Part shown: one piece after another, positions 44,915 to 53,732 of the stretch
Numbering within the stretch: the stretch's first letter is position 1
Layout: every line of letters starts with the position of its first letter
Assembly (NCBI GenBank): GCA_947588005.1
Contig: CANPYE010000001.1
Span: 1-64,000, forward strand
DNA: 64,000 bases
Direction: 5' to 3'
Origin: an uncultured Lachnospiraceae bacterium
Lineage (GTDB): Bacteria; Bacillota; Clostridia; Lachnospirales; Lachnospiraceae
The notes under the pieces: generated by a model
The model's database searches: none
Told to the model about the DNA's origin: nothing
Seen by the model: only the letters and a program-made list of their open reading frames with translations
Made by a program: the position numbers and the translations under genes

Positions 44915-46456
44915 CTAGCCGAAGATTCTCCATCCGCAGATAAAATTATTTCTGAACCAGCTTCCCATCGTACGGTGAACCACCTTTCCGTTACCGGAGG
45001 ACGCGTCCACTACCGTTCCGTTCTCGGCGACGATACCCACGTGTCCGGTCACGACAATGATATCTCCGGCGCGCAGGTTATTGAAGCTGGTGACCTTCGT
45101 ATATTTGCCTACGGAACGCCAGCCATAGGAGGTCAGATAGCTCTGTTTGACTCCCACCTGATTCAGACACCAGTAGACAAAGCCGGAACAGTCGAACTGA
45201 TTGGGTCCCTTCGCGCCCCAGACGTAACGGCAGCCCAGCTTGGACTTGGCTGCCGAGATCAGCGCCGCCGCGCTGCCGGACGCCGTACCGGTATTCGCCG
45301 AACCTCCCGAAGAAGAACTTCCGGAACCGGATGACGAATACCGCCGCACATCGGAGCCGGTCAGCTTCGCCATCGTCAGAACGCCCACGGAGCCGTCGCT
45401 GGCAAGGCCGTTGGCGCTCTGGAAATTCTTGACCGCTTTCTCGGTCACTTCCCCGAAATATCCTGTTACATTGGCTGAGGACAGATAACCATACTGGCTT
45501 AAAAGCTTCTGGATCTGGGTCACATTCTCATTCTGGTCGCCCAGAGAGATTCCGTTGGGAACCGCGTCGGAGCTGTTTAACGCTACGCGGGTCGACGGTC
45601 CCAGATAACCGTCTACCACCAGGTCATTCTTCGACTGGAACTGCTTGACGGCTATCACCGTATCGTCGCCGTACTTGCCGTCAGGCGTGGTCGTCATATA
45701 TCCCAGGGCCTTCAGCCGCTCCTGCGCGGCCTGGACCACATCGCTGTGCTCGCCGTAAACCAGCATGTTGGGCTGGACGATATCACTGTAAAGCAGGTTC
45801 ATCGTCTGGCGGCCCACCTTGCCGTCCTGGGTAATGCCGTTGATCTCCTGAAGCTTCTTCACCGCTTCCTCGGTCTTATCGCCGAAATTGCCGGTCACCT
45901 GATCCTCACTGGCAAGATATCCCAGCTCGTAGAGACGCCCCTGGATCCGCTCGATATCGCTGCCCTGCTCTCCCTTGGACGCGGCATAATACTTCGCTTC
46001 CAGATCCATGATAGCTGCCAGCGTATCCGGCCCCACAACGCCGTCCTCCCGCAGGCCGTTCTGCCTCTGAAAGATCTGTACGGCCGCGCGGGTGACCTCG
46101 CCGTAATACTCGGTCGGCTCATCATTGTCCATAAAGCCCAGCTCCATCAGACGGTCCTGCAGATCCGCCACCAGTTCATAAGACTCTCCAATACGAATAT
46201 ACTCCGGCGGAGCTTCCGTCTCCGGCACCGGAAGATTCTTAAGCGTATCGTAATCCGGTCCGTCCATGGTCAGAGGGCTTAACCCCTCGATCGCCGGCGA
46301 GGTCTCCGGCGCCGTCTCCGCGATCACCACGGACGCAGCTTCCTCCGTCTCTCCCGGAGCAGTCTGCGCCGTGCCGGAGGCCGGACTTCCGCAAGCGGAT
46401 AGCCCCAACGCAAGCGCCAGGGCTAAAAATATGTACATCTTTCTTCTGTATCTCAT
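44915..46456 (-). CDS. NlpC/P60 peptidoglycan hydrolase with four PG-binding domains
   Basis: A 513-aa secreted lipoprotein. A basic start and ALALALGLSAC give the lipobox (Cys22). Four PG_binding_1 repeats follow (about residues 90-150, 163-220, 237-295, 304-362), then a Ser/Gly linker and a C-terminal NlpC/P60 peptidase (about 395-513) with DCSGFVYW (catalytic Cys) near 427, GHVGIV (catalytic His) near 468. It cleaves D-Glu/mDAP-type stem bonds. The promoter at 46564 lies upstream. Confidence 0.92.
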   Translation of the reverse strand: MRYRRKMYIFLALALALGLSACGSPASGTAQTAPGETEEAASVVIAETAPETSPAIEGLSPLTMDGPDYDTLKNLPVPETEAPPEYIRIGESYELVADLQDRLMELGFMDNDEPTEYYGEVTRAAVQIFQRQNGLREDGVVGPDTLAAIMDLEAKYYAASKGEQGSDIERIQGRLYELGYLASEDQVTGNFGDKTEEAVKKLQEINGITQDGKVGRQTMNLLYSDIVQPNMLVYGEHSDVVQAAQERLKALGYMTTTPDGKYGDDTVIAVKQFQSKNDLVVDGYLGPSTRVALNSSDAVPNGISLGDQNENVTQIQKLLSQYGYLSSANVTGYFGEVTEKAVKNFQSANGLASDGSVGVLTMAKLTGSDVRRYSSSGSGSSSSGGSANTGTASGSAAALISAAKSKLGCRYVWGAKGPNQFDCSGFVYWCLNQVGVKQSYLTSYGWRSVGKYTKVTSFNNLRAGDIIVVTGHVGIVAENGTVVDASSGNGKVVHRTMGSWFRNNFICGWRIFG

Positions 46457-46563
46457 AATATGTTCGGTCTTCCTTACTGTTTCAGTTCTTTCTTCTCCTG
46501 TTTGACCAGTCCTTTTTCTTAAACAAAGCCCTTACTGCCCTTTCTCAGAGAAGTACATAAAAA

Positions 46564-46592
46564 AGTATAACGCGAACCGTCGTTTCTTGCAA
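46564..46592 (-). promoter_or_regulatory. Sigma-A promoter of NlpC/P60 gene
   Basis: TTGCAA, 17 bases, TATACT on the minus strand, between the tRNA terminator and the NlpC start. No riboswitch was recognised in the 100-nt leader. Confidence 0.65.
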
Positions 46593-46627
46593 GAAAAAAT
46601 TGATACGGTTCTTCCTCGTACGCCGCA

Positions 46628-46673
46628 CGAAAAAAAGCACCGGCCCCGCGGCAATTCCGCAAAACCAGTACTT
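46628..46673 (-). terminator. Terminator of the original tRNA-Lys gene
   Basis: On the minus strand AGTACTGG and CCGGTGCT pair around an inner GCGG/CCGC stem, followed by seven T. It directly follows the tRNA 3' fragment, as the terminator of the intact gene would. Confidence 0.75.
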
Positions 46674-46677
46674 TCAG

Positions 46678-46719
46678 TGCGCCCTCAGGGACTCGAACCC
46701 TGGACAAATAGATTAAGAG
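46678..46719 (-). other. Attachment site: 3' fragment of tRNA-Lys(CTT)
   Basis: The minus strand reads CTCTTAATC (anticodon loop, CTT), then TATTTGT, the T arm CCAGGGTTCGAGTCCCTG, and acceptor AGGGCGC plus A. The 5' half is missing: upstream is AAGGAA and unrelated sequence. So the crossover lay in or near the anticodon loop, and this is the tRNA 3' half left behind after element insertion, with the integrase gene 0.8 kb inward. The intact reconstructed tRNA should be at the other end of the element, beyond the window. Confidence 0.85.
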
Positions 46720-46822
46720 TTCCTTCAGGACGTTTTTTAGTCTCACTTTTCGTCCTTTCCCGTTATTTTTCGTGTGAAACTGGTCATTTCGCGGCGTATA
46801 AAAATATCAATTATCTTTCAAT

Positions 46823-46841
46823 CTGCAACAAAACTGCAACA
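46823..46841. repeat. Direct repeat near the attachment site
   Basis: CTGCAACA occurs twice, spaced by three bases, 105 bases inside the attachment site. Such short repeats can be arm-type integrase binding sites; this is inference. Confidence 0.4.
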
Positions 46842-46879
46842 TTTTCACCTTGAATCTCTGCTAATCTCCGTCCTGCCAT

Positions 46880-47158
46880 TCAACAATAGAACTCAACCGA
46901 TCCAAAATAGGAATACCACTTTTGAATAATCTCCTGGCTCCTGGCCTCAATTACTCGCATAATATTCCTTAACACGCCATCCGGTATCCTGGACTTATTA
47001 TTGCATAAAAGGCACTTCCCCGTTTGAGTAATCCATATTTTTGTAGAATTAGCATTCGGACTCCCCTGAGACACATGGACATGTACCGGTTCCAATGGCT
47101 CGCTTTCATTGGCCCAAAAGTATACCCAGTACGAACCGATCTTAAAAATTTGAGGCAT
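46880..47158 (-). CDS. DUF4160 domain protein
   Basis: A 92-aa protein with the family pattern MPQIFKIGSYWVYFWANE and PVHVHVSQGSP (His-rich loop near 24-33), and RNIMRVIEARSQEIIQKW at the C-terminal helix. DUF4160 proteins are usually found in two-gene modules considered putative toxin-antitoxin systems. ATG 47158 follows GGGAGG at eight bases; the longer frame to 47389 is a shadow. It overlaps the upstream partner by 17 bases. It is the element's gene closest to the attachment site. Confidence 0.8.
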   Translation of the reverse strand: MPQIFKIGSYWVYFWANESEPLEPVHVHVSQGSPNANSTKIWITQTGKCLLCNNKSRIPDGVLRNIMRVIEARSQEIIQKWYSYFGSVEFYC

Positions 47159-47411
47159 TCGCAAATCCTCCCTTTTGCGAAAATTCAAGGACCAGATGGG
47201 CCGTAGACCGGATAATCTCCCGATACCGCTCCATCTCACTCTCTGAGAATCCGTAAATATCTTCCCATTCATACCCAGGCAAGTAGCAGGTCGCATGATG
47301 GAAGCAGTCCTTCTCGTCCGGCTTCTCGATATAAACCTTAACTTTCCCATCTGGAAACATCTGAGAATGTACAATCTCTGTCTCGTCATCCAACGTTAAA
47401 AACGGATACAT
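47142..47411 (-). CDS. Partner gene of DUF4160 protein, unknown
   Basis: An 89-aa soluble protein (from ATG 47411) with FLTLDDETEIVHSQ near the start and CYLPGYEWEDIYGFSESEME in the middle. No family is confidently recognised; it takes the position normally held by a DUF2442-type partner of DUF4160. Overlapping reading frames imply one transcript and coupled translation. Start uncertain between 47438 and 47411; the latter has GGGGGGTGG upstream. Confidence 0.65.
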   Translation of the reverse strand: MYPFLTLDDETEIVHSQMFPDGKVKVYIEKPDEKDCFHHATCYLPGYEWEDIYGFSESEMERYREIIRSTAHLVLEFSQKGGFANASNF

Positions 47412-47546
47412 CAACGGTTTTCCACCCCCCTGTTGCATTTATTATCTTCTCCATTGTCATGCACATATACGCAACGCTGACTTCATCTTTACATGATTTA
47501 TTATACTCCAACCAACAGATGCCTTGCAATAGTTTTATAACAGCTT

Positions 47547-48938
47547 TCACGCGGGCAATTTGATCGACCGACAGTCATCAAGTATCTTCATGGCCGTTTT
47601 CGATGAATCCGGGAACAGGCCACCATAAATCTTTAAGGTGACCGTCGGATCAGAATGCCCTACTATCGCGCAAACATCCAGCACGCTGACTCCTTCCCCT
47701 CGCTTCTGACTTTCCTTCACGAGTAAACTTACGAAGGTGTGCCTGAGATCATGGAACCGATGCTGAGCAATGCCGGCCTCCTGCAACAGCCGCTGGAACT
47801 CTTTCAAAACTTTCCATGGTCGGAGATAATCACCATATTCATCTGCGAAAAGGAGGCCCTTGTCTATATAGTCATCCCCTGCTTCCTTCTTCTCTCTCTC
47901 AATTTGAGCCATCTGGTACTTGTAAATCTGGCGCAGATTCTGGTTATATGGGACCTTTCGCTCCTTGCCGTTTTTAGGCTTCTTAAGTATTGGAACCACT
48001 ACTGCCGAAATCTCAGGATTGCGATTTTTAACAAAGGCCAAGCTTCTCCTTACCAAAACATAATCCGAATCCACTGACGCGCACACCCGTTTTAATCCAA
48101 GGCATTCTCCCTGACGCATACCACTGTTTACAGCCCACGCAAACAAACCCGCGAGGCGGGAATGAGAGTAGGCATAACTCAAGAAGCGCTCAACATCCTC
48201 CATCGGAAGCACCTTCTGCAAGGCATCTGTATCATCACTGTCACTATCCAGATCCTCTTGATCAGTGTCCAGCATCGCCGCTGTACCTGCCTTAAATGGT
48301 TTTATAGAAGCATGCGGATTTACTGAAATAATGTGCTTTTCTATTGCATATTGAAACGTATTCGCTATAACAAACCGTATATGATTGATCGTAGTTATAC
48401 TGAGGGGCTTTACGTTTAACGCTTTACCTTCCTTGTCTTTTGGCAGCCTCTTTCTCCCTTTTTTTCTCATTTCTGAATAAAAGTCCAAAAGCTGATCTTC
48501 AGTAATATCCGCTATTGCCATCCCGCCCAAAGGGTGTTTCTCTACATAGCCCTGATAGTACGTTTCGTAATTATCCGATGTAGAAATCTGCGCACTAACC
48601 TGCGTTCGTTTCAAATTCATATAAAAAGCTTGATTCAAAGTTGTTTTGGCATCCCCTGTAACTGGCTTAAATGGAGTCACCGAATCATTGGCTGTAATCT
48701 CTATCTCCGTAGGCGGCTCCTTCTCAGCCAATCTGCTGCGAAGTTTTTTCTCCCAAGCCTCAGCATTCTTATTCCTTTTTCTTATAGCTTTTGTCTCTGT
48801 TGCCCCCGTGCCCGATATCCGCCGTGTATACGATTTTCCATCTACCACCACTGTATAGTATTGCTGAGAAATATATCGGTTCCCATCTTGATAGGTAGTC
48901 CCTTTCCCATAAGTTGTCTTTTTTATTTCAACCGCCAT
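47547..48938 (-). CDS. int: Tyrosine-type site-specific integrase
   Basis: The 463-aa recombinase of the element. It has an N-terminal arm-binding region, a SAM-like core-binding domain (about 100-200; NYETYYQGYVEKHPLGG) and the catalytic domain with Arg in SGMRQGECLGL near 269, HRFHDLRHTFVSLL near 396, GHSDPTVTLKIYGG near 435 with catalytic His and Tyr. Members of this group insert in tRNA 3' ends, agreeing with the tRNA-Lys site 0.8 kb downstream. Preceded by the excisionase candidate. Confidence 0.94.
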   Translation of the reverse strand: MAVEIKKTTYGKGTTYQDGNRYISQQYYTVVVDGKSYTRRISGTGATETKAIRKRNKNAEAWEKKLRSRLAEKEPPTEIEITANDSVTPFKPVTGDAKTTLNQAFYMNLKRTQVSAQISTSDNYETYYQGYVEKHPLGGMAIADITEDQLLDFYSEMRKKGRKRLPKDKEGKALNVKPLSITTINHIRFVIANTFQYAIEKHIISVNPHASIKPFKAGTAAMLDTDQEDLDSDSDDTDALQKVLPMEDVERFLSYAYSHSRLAGLFAWAVNSGMRQGECLGLKRVCASVDSDYVLVRRSLAFVKNRNPEISAVVVPILKKPKNGKERKVPYNQNLRQIYKYQMAQIEREKKEAGDDYIDKGLLFADEYGDYLRPWKVLKEFQRLLQEAGIAQHRFHDLRHTFVSLLVKESQKRGEGVSVLDVCAIVGHSDPTVTLKIYGGLFPDSSKTAMKILDDCRSIKLPA

Positions 48939-48998
48939 AAATAATCCCCTCTTTCCATTTAATTTATGGCGGAGGGAACACCCTCCGCCATCTTTGCA

Positions 48999-49172
48999 TT
49001 ATGCATTGAGATACTCCTCCAGCTTCCGAACCGGGATCAGAATGCGCGTCCCGATTACGACCCGTGGAAAGTCTGGGTTTCTTTTTAGCTCCTGATAGAG
49101 CAAATTTTTAGATATCCCAATACGTTCCGCCGCCTCCGGGACCGAATACGTAATCGCCCGATCATTCACCAT
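48999..49172 (-). CDS. Excisionase-like helix-turn-helix protein
   Basis: A 57-aa DNA-binding protein, ATG 49172 after GAGGTG. The pattern ITYSVPEAAERIGISKNLLYQELKRN with a C-terminal beta wing RVVIGTRILIPVRKLEEYL matches the MerR-like excisionase/HTH_17 fold. It sits 60 bases upstream of the integrase, the usual excisionase place, and its start overlaps the end of the helicase gene. Confidence 0.85.
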   Translation of the reverse strand: MVNDRAITYSVPEAAERIGISKNLLYQELKRNPDFPRVVIGTRILIPVRKLEEYLNA

Positions 49173-50958
49173 CTGTGCATAGCACCTCGCTTTCATTCGC
49201 CCCATAATCTTTTCCCGTTTCTCGTAACGCTCTTAAGACCCACCCCTGTTTTCCGCTTTCAAGAATGAAACCCAGTTCGGCATGTTCTCTAAGACACTTT
49301 TTCATGATATCCAGGCCATAGACTTGATTCTCTGATTTGTCCGTCTTCCTGTTACCAAAAACCCTCTTGAATTTTTCGGAAAATCCATTTTTGAACTTAT
49401 CCTTATCGTCACCCGCAATTATTTTTTCTTTCCAGGCTTCCAAATAATCCCTAAGATCATTTTGGGCAGTGATAAGCTCCAAGCACCCCCTCCAGGCGTC
49501 ATCGGAGAAATCTTTTCCCAACCAAGAAAATTTCTCACGAATCAAAGCGTTTGCATCGCCTTGCTGAATCCGTTGAAAAATCGATTGCCAAAATGGAATA
49601 TCGTACGCACCAATTTTTGTACCCAGCAGGCTATTCACGTGCGCGTTTCTGTTATCTAGGATGGTCAGCGCGTTTCTCATATTCACGATTGGGTTCGGAT
49701 TCGCAATGTATCGCCGATAAAACTCTGTCGGGGAACTGTCGTATACCGTAAGTGCCTGTTGCATCGCTATTGAACTTTTATACATAGACAACATTTGCTC
49801 GGGGTCAGGCGAATGGATGTAGACATTCAAAGTTCCTATCGACGACATTCTCCGTACCCGTCCCAATTCCTGCAAAAAAACGGTTCTGTCATTGCTGAAA
49901 ATCGCCATATTTTTGATTTTGGCATCGCAAATGTTCACTCCGTTCTCCAAAACTTTTGTTGTTATCAACACCCGCGAATCAAATTTTTCGTTCACAACTA
50001 CATTCCGATATTCTTCGCCATCTGACTCGCGACTTTCTTTGCTAGCAGCCGTAACCAATGCTCCCTCATCTAATAACTCAAGCAATCTTTCTCCCTTCCT
50101 AATACTTTCGACGAAAACAATCCATTTTCCATCTGAACGTTTTATTATGTCAACCAAATCATCCAAATCCCTAAATGCAAACGGACGCAATGACGCATCA
50201 TAATCATCGTCGAATTCATAAAGCAGCCAGTCATACACATTCACGCTGGGATTCCATACGGGTTTTTCATTATGGGGCGTGAAGTACTTCAGTAATGGAA
50301 AAACCTGTTCAGGTGTGGCCGACATGTAAATTTTTACTGCACGACGAAATTGGTGCGTTACAATATCAAAGGAAAAGTCCGTAAAAGGGTTGAATGCCGC
50401 GTCATCTAAAAAATAGTGCGGTTCGTCAATGACCACAAAAGCAAACTCTCGCTTCAACAATTGATTATATTCCGATTTTTCCACATTGAAATAATTTTCC
50501 AGTTGCTGATATGAAAGTGCTGTAACGCAGCCGAAATTTTTTACAATATCCAATCCCTCATCGGTGTAAAGCTCCAGCTGGCGCTCCATTCCGAAAATTT
50601 TTGCCAAGCGATTTTTCTCCTGCCGTCCCAGCGTAACGCGATTACTTATATATAGACACTTCAAGCCATTTTCTTTGCACCACGGAATTACGTAATTCTC
50701 AAAAAAGTAGTTTTTACCACCTCCTGTCTGGCACTTGATCATGACATCACATTCGGGGCGCCACCGAGGAAATTCCTCCTTTAATGCTTCACTAACATAA
50801 GTTGCTGGTAACTCAACCCGATACACATCTTCCATCGTTTTCACGTCCTCATACCGATATAGGTTTCTTTTCTCAATCCACACCCGAGGATTTCCAGCGG
50901 GAGGGATTGGTGCCCTGTCATTTGCATTTGGGTACGCGCTGATCTCACCTTCCCACAT
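49162..50958 (-). CDS. Superfamily 2 DEAD-like helicase
   Basis: 598 aa from ATG 50958 (GGGGG eight bases upstream). Helicase motifs: degenerate Walker A CQTGGGKNYF near 76, Walker B VVIDEPHYF near 175 (DEPH rather than DEAD/DEAH), motif III YMSATP near 211 and motif VI QELGRVRRMS near 350. The last 180 residues have no known domain. Its role in the element, replication, DNA uptake or defense, is open. A 17-codon leader ORF overlaps its start. Divergent from the AT-rich unknown gene. Confidence 0.85.
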   Translation of the reverse strand: MWEGEISAYPNANDRAPIPPAGNPRVWIEKRNLYRYEDVKTMEDVYRVELPATYVSEALKEEFPRWRPECDVMIKCQTGGGKNYFFENYVIPWCKENGLKCLYISNRVTLGRQEKNRLAKIFGMERQLELYTDEGLDIVKNFGCVTALSYQQLENYFNVEKSEYNQLLKREFAFVVIDEPHYFLDDAAFNPFTDFSFDIVTHQFRRAVKIYMSATPEQVFPLLKYFTPHNEKPVWNPSVNVYDWLLYEFDDDYDASLRPFAFRDLDDLVDIIKRSDGKWIVFVESIRKGERLLELLDEGALVTAASKESRESDGEEYRNVVVNEKFDSRVLITTKVLENGVNICDAKIKNMAIFSNDRTVFLQELGRVRRMSSIGTLNVYIHSPDPEQMLSMYKSSIAMQQALTVYDSSPTEFYRRYIANPNPIVNMRNALTILDNRNAHVNSLLGTKIGAYDIPFWQSIFQRIQQGDANALIREKFSWLGKDFSDDAWRGCLELITAQNDLRDYLEAWKEKIIAGDDKDKFKNGFSEKFKRVFGNRKTDKSENQVYGLDIMKKCLREHAELGFILESGKQGWVLRALRETGKDYGANESEVLCTDGE

Positions 50959-50998
50959 ATTCCGCGCCCCCTTCCGCTCCATGTTTGATATGCTCCAT
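50945..50998 (-). CDS. Possible 17-codon leader ORF of the helicase gene
   Basis: ATG at 50998 directly follows AAAGGAGGTAAAAAAAA, by far the best ribosome site here. It reads MEHIKHGAEGGAEYVGR and stops at 50945, after the helicase ATG at 50958, so the frames overlap by 14 bases. Translation could be coupled or the leader could attenuate helicase translation. Confidence 0.5.
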   Translation of the reverse strand: MEHIKHGAEGGAEYVGR

Positions 50999-51168
50999 TT
51001 TTTTTTACCTCCTTTTTTTTGATACAACCATTTTACCTCCGTCCTTTCCAATCCGTGTTCACCGCCCAACTCCTTTTCATCTATTAACACCTTATCACAC
51101 CTCTCAACGTCTTGACATTTTTCTAACCTTCCAGTAATCTTTATATATAAGAAGAAAGGGGAGTCATG

Positions 51169-52656
51169 ATGATTCACGGCAACGATTATATTTCTAAGGC
51201 GGAGCTTCAAAAAATTGTCCTTGCAAACTGTCAGGAAAATACATTAGGCGGACTGTGTAGAGAGATTCTGAAATTATACTCCAGAAAGAATAGTATCTGT
51301 GATGATATATACTGCAATTTCGCGTTACGTGATAATCTTATAGCAGAGCTTTATCTCCAAATATTTAGCTACCTTTCAACCAAGACCCCAAAATTTCTTT
51401 CTTCTGTTGAAACATTTTTGGACAAAACGCGATTTCAAAATATAGCAGACAAAAAACTGACTTACAGCAGCAGAATAACTGCGCAAGCATTCATCGACAA
51501 ATTACACTATTTTGACTATTACGAACCAATTCAACTAATCCCTGCCATTACCTCTGATAAATTGAAAGAATCCGTACCATACAGTGGTGAGGGATATACT
51601 GTTAGATCTAATCCTTATATTATTGAAAACTCGCCTTTGTATCAGTATATATATTCTCATATTTTGACCAAAACTACGAATACTCCCCAAATTTCCAATG
51701 ATGCCTTTATTAAAGAGCTCAAGAATAGTCCTTCTAACACAGAGAAGGACCGTTCATATAAATATAGATTCCACTTTTTGTATAATGGCCGCTATTTTAC
51801 TTCTATATTAATGATGCTTATTGGAAGTTGTAATCCTCCATACACCCAGGGCTATCTTAATACAAACCCGCTTCCAGAGATTAATACAGTATTTGACAGG
51901 CTATTTACCGCATATATACAACCAGAACTGAAACAAGACTTTGAGTCATTATTATTTTTACATTCTGCTGAAAGTATTTTTCAAGTCTCTTTTTTGCTGG
52001 AGTTGTATTCTCTATGGAATAATCTCTTCGACACAAAACGAAATAATACATTAGAACGGTTTTATTATTCCTTTCTCTGCTCCGTCCTTTTAAGAGACTG
52101 CCCTTTTCATTCTATTAAGCTTTACTTTTTAGACAAAATCAAATCTTTTTGTGAAGACGAATGCGTAAATTTTGCGACCATACCAAATTTCGTCAACCCA
52201 TTTTTAGACATAGACCATATTTTCAGTACAGACCCTGAAACAGAATTTTCCATTCTTTTTTATCAGATCCGTGATACTATCAATCTTTTGAACGAACTCT
52301 GTCATACGCTTTATGAGTGTCTTATAGAGACATATATAACTATTGATCAGAACGATTCCATAACTGATTCCATTCCCAAGCTGCTCCATCTATTATGGTA
52401 TCAATTAACGGGAGCCCAACAATTCAACTGGAGCATGCTTGAACGCTTTAAAAATACTGAACCCCGAAAGAGAAACCTTAGTGATTACCATTTGCGCAGT
52501 CTTCTGGACAACTATATCGATTTTTATACACTAAGGCGATTTTTTGATATTAATATCCCTAAAAATTTTGGCCCCCAAAACACCATGTCAAATTTTGCTA
52601 ACCACTTATTTCAGGACGAATACATGCAATATTTAAGAAGGATTAAACAAATTTAA
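51169..52656 (+). CDS. AT-rich 495-aa protein of unknown function
   Basis: Not recognised. Predicted largely helical, soluble, rich in Leu, Phe, Tyr, Asn and Lys, with no membrane segment and no P-loop. One string, RDCPFH near residue 309, matches the HEPN-type R-D-x3-H spacing but a single short match proves little. Its composition (very AT-rich) differs sharply from the genes around it, suggesting separate acquisition. It is the only plus-strand gene in the 46.8-60.4 kb block, divergent from the helicase; AAAGGGGAG precedes the start. A cargo or defense role is inference from location. Confidence 0.75.
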   Translation: MIHGNDYISKAELQKIVLANCQENTLGGLCREILKLYSRKNSICDDIYCNFALRDNLIAELYLQIFSYLSTKTPKFLSSVETFLDKTRFQNIADKKLTYSSRITAQAFIDKLHYFDYYEPIQLIPAITSDKLKESVPYSGEGYTVRSNPYIIENSPLYQYIYSHILTKTTNTPQISNDAFIKELKNSPSNTEKDRSYKYRFHFLYNGRYFTSILMMLIGSCNPPYTQGYLNTNPLPEINTVFDRLFTAYIQPELKQDFESLLFLHSAESIFQVSFLLELYSLWNNLFDTKRNNTLERFYYSFLCSVLLRDCPFHSIKLYFLDKIKSFCEDECVNFATIPNFVNPFLDIDHIFSTDPETEFSILFYQIRDTINLLNELCHTLYECLIETYITIDQNDSITDSIPKLLHLLWYQLTGAQQFNWSMLERFKNTEPRKRNLSDYHLRSLLDNYIDFYTLRRFFDINIPKNFGPQNTMSNFANHLFQDEYMQYLRRIKQI

Positions 52657-52738
52657 TTCATTAGTGTAATAACCTACACATTATTACCCTCTCCATATAA
52701 GGCCCTCAGTTAATGGTAAAATGTCCCATACATTCCCC

Positions 52739-52778
52739 CAAAAGGGGCAGTAAGTCCATCAGGACTTATTACCCCTTT
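52739..52778. terminator. Bidirectional terminator
   Basis: AAAAGGGGCAGTAAGTCC pairs with GGACTTATTACCCCTTTT around ATCA. The recombinase stop codon lies inside the stem; A and T runs flank both sides, so it can end both convergent transcripts. Confidence 0.85.
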
Positions 52779-53404
52779 TGCTCACGCTCATACCGCTTCT
52801 GCAGATATTTGAAGCGGTCCACGCTTATCCCCATCTGCTCCAAAATATAGCTCCGGGTCAGTTCCTTCTTCTTATACCGCCCATAATATATCTCCCAGTC
52901 TTTTGGAAACCCCTTTTCAGGTCTCCCAAAACGCACTCCCGCAGTTCTGGCCGCATCGATCCCTTCCCTCTGACGTTTGCGAATCGTATGTCTTTCTTCC
53001 TCCGCGATACTTGCCAAAACTTCGATCAGAATATTATTGACCATATCCTGAATCCATTCTTGCCCTTCCTGCAGCTGTATCATAGTTGTCGGGACATCTA
53101 TGATCTGAAGCCGGATTCCCTGCGCCTTAAACCACTGAAGCTCTGTCTTGATATCGTCCTTATTCCTGCTCAGCCTGTCCAGGGACTTTATCACCAGCAC
53201 ATCCCCGCGCCGAAGGCCCAGGGCACCTTTAAGCGCCTGGTATCCAGGCCTGAGCAAATCCTTCCCGCTCTGCTTATCGACGATGATATTCTCTTCTGGG
53301 ACATATTTTCTCAACGCTTCCATCTGACGGTCCAGCTTCTGCCCTGTTGAACTGACTCTCGCATAGCCAAATATCCTCTGCGACAATACATCCTCTTTCC
53401 CCAT
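52769..53404 (-). CDS. Serine recombinase (resolvase family)
   Basis: 211 aa from ATG 53404. Catalytic Ser in YARVSSTGQKLDRQ near 16, LDRLSRNKDD near 77, the E-helix around VNNILIEVLASIAEEERHTIRKRQREGI, and a short C-terminal helix-turn-helix (LTRSYILEQMGISVDRFKYLQKRY). Size and HTH are those of a resolvase or invertase, not a large serine integrase. It could resolve element multimers or act as an inversion enzyme. Upstream start options to 53455 have no ribosome site. Confidence 0.9.
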   Translation of the reverse strand: MGKEDVLSQRIFGYARVSSTGQKLDRQMEALRKYVPEENIIVDKQSGKDLLRPGYQALKGALGLRRGDVLVIKSLDRLSRNKDDIKTELQWFKAQGIRLQIIDVPTTMIQLQEGQEWIQDMVNNILIEVLASIAEEERHTIRKRQREGIDAARTAGVRFGRPEKGFPKDWEIYYGRYKKKELTRSYILEQMGISVDRFKYLQKRYEREQKG

Positions 53405-53447
53405 ATCCCATGCTCTCTTTCTATTCTCCAGACCTTTGCAGTCATGT

Positions 53448-53732
53448 CTATACATCTATAATAGACTTCAAAAGTCGGATTCCATCTTTAAGGCCGCCAA
53501 GATACGCCGTCCGTTCATACTCCATCATATCCTCCGTAAGCATATCCATATATGCCTTTACTTTCTCCCCATCCCGACCGGTCAATCCGGCAATCACTTC
53601 ATCCCCTTCCCGTATAATACGATCTCCCATCTCATCATCGTGTCTGTTATGGGGCAGCAGCTTAAGGCGCTCATCCAGCACCATATCAAAAAACTCCTTA
53701 TCAGGAACCTTATCAGATAACTGCTTTGTCAT
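53448..53732 (-). CDS. Small acidic helical protein, unknown
   Basis: 94 aa, likely all helical (VKAYMDMLTEDMMEYERTAYLGGLKDGIRLL at the end resembles small phage/ICE proteins of unknown role). GGAGG is six bases before the ATG, and the start overlaps the end of the DUF5688 gene by 20 bases, so translation is probably coupled. Confidence 0.7.
   Translation of the reverse strand: MTKQLSDKVPDKEFFDMVLDERLKLLPHNRHDDEMGDRIIREGDEVIAGLTGRDGEKVKAYMDMLTEDMMEYERTAYLGGLKDGIRLLKSIIDV

Noticed and set aside
46457-46560. ydaO riboswitch upstream of NlpC/P60 gene
   Set aside because: Only about 100 nt between promoter and start, too short and without the conserved core.
46519-46746. 75-aa minus-strand frame around the tRNA fragment
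   Set aside because: It runs through the tRNA half, its terminator and the NlpC promoter; not a gene.
46678-46750. Complete tRNA-Lys gene
   Set aside because: The D arm and 5' acceptor strand are absent; only the 3' half from the anticodon loop is present.
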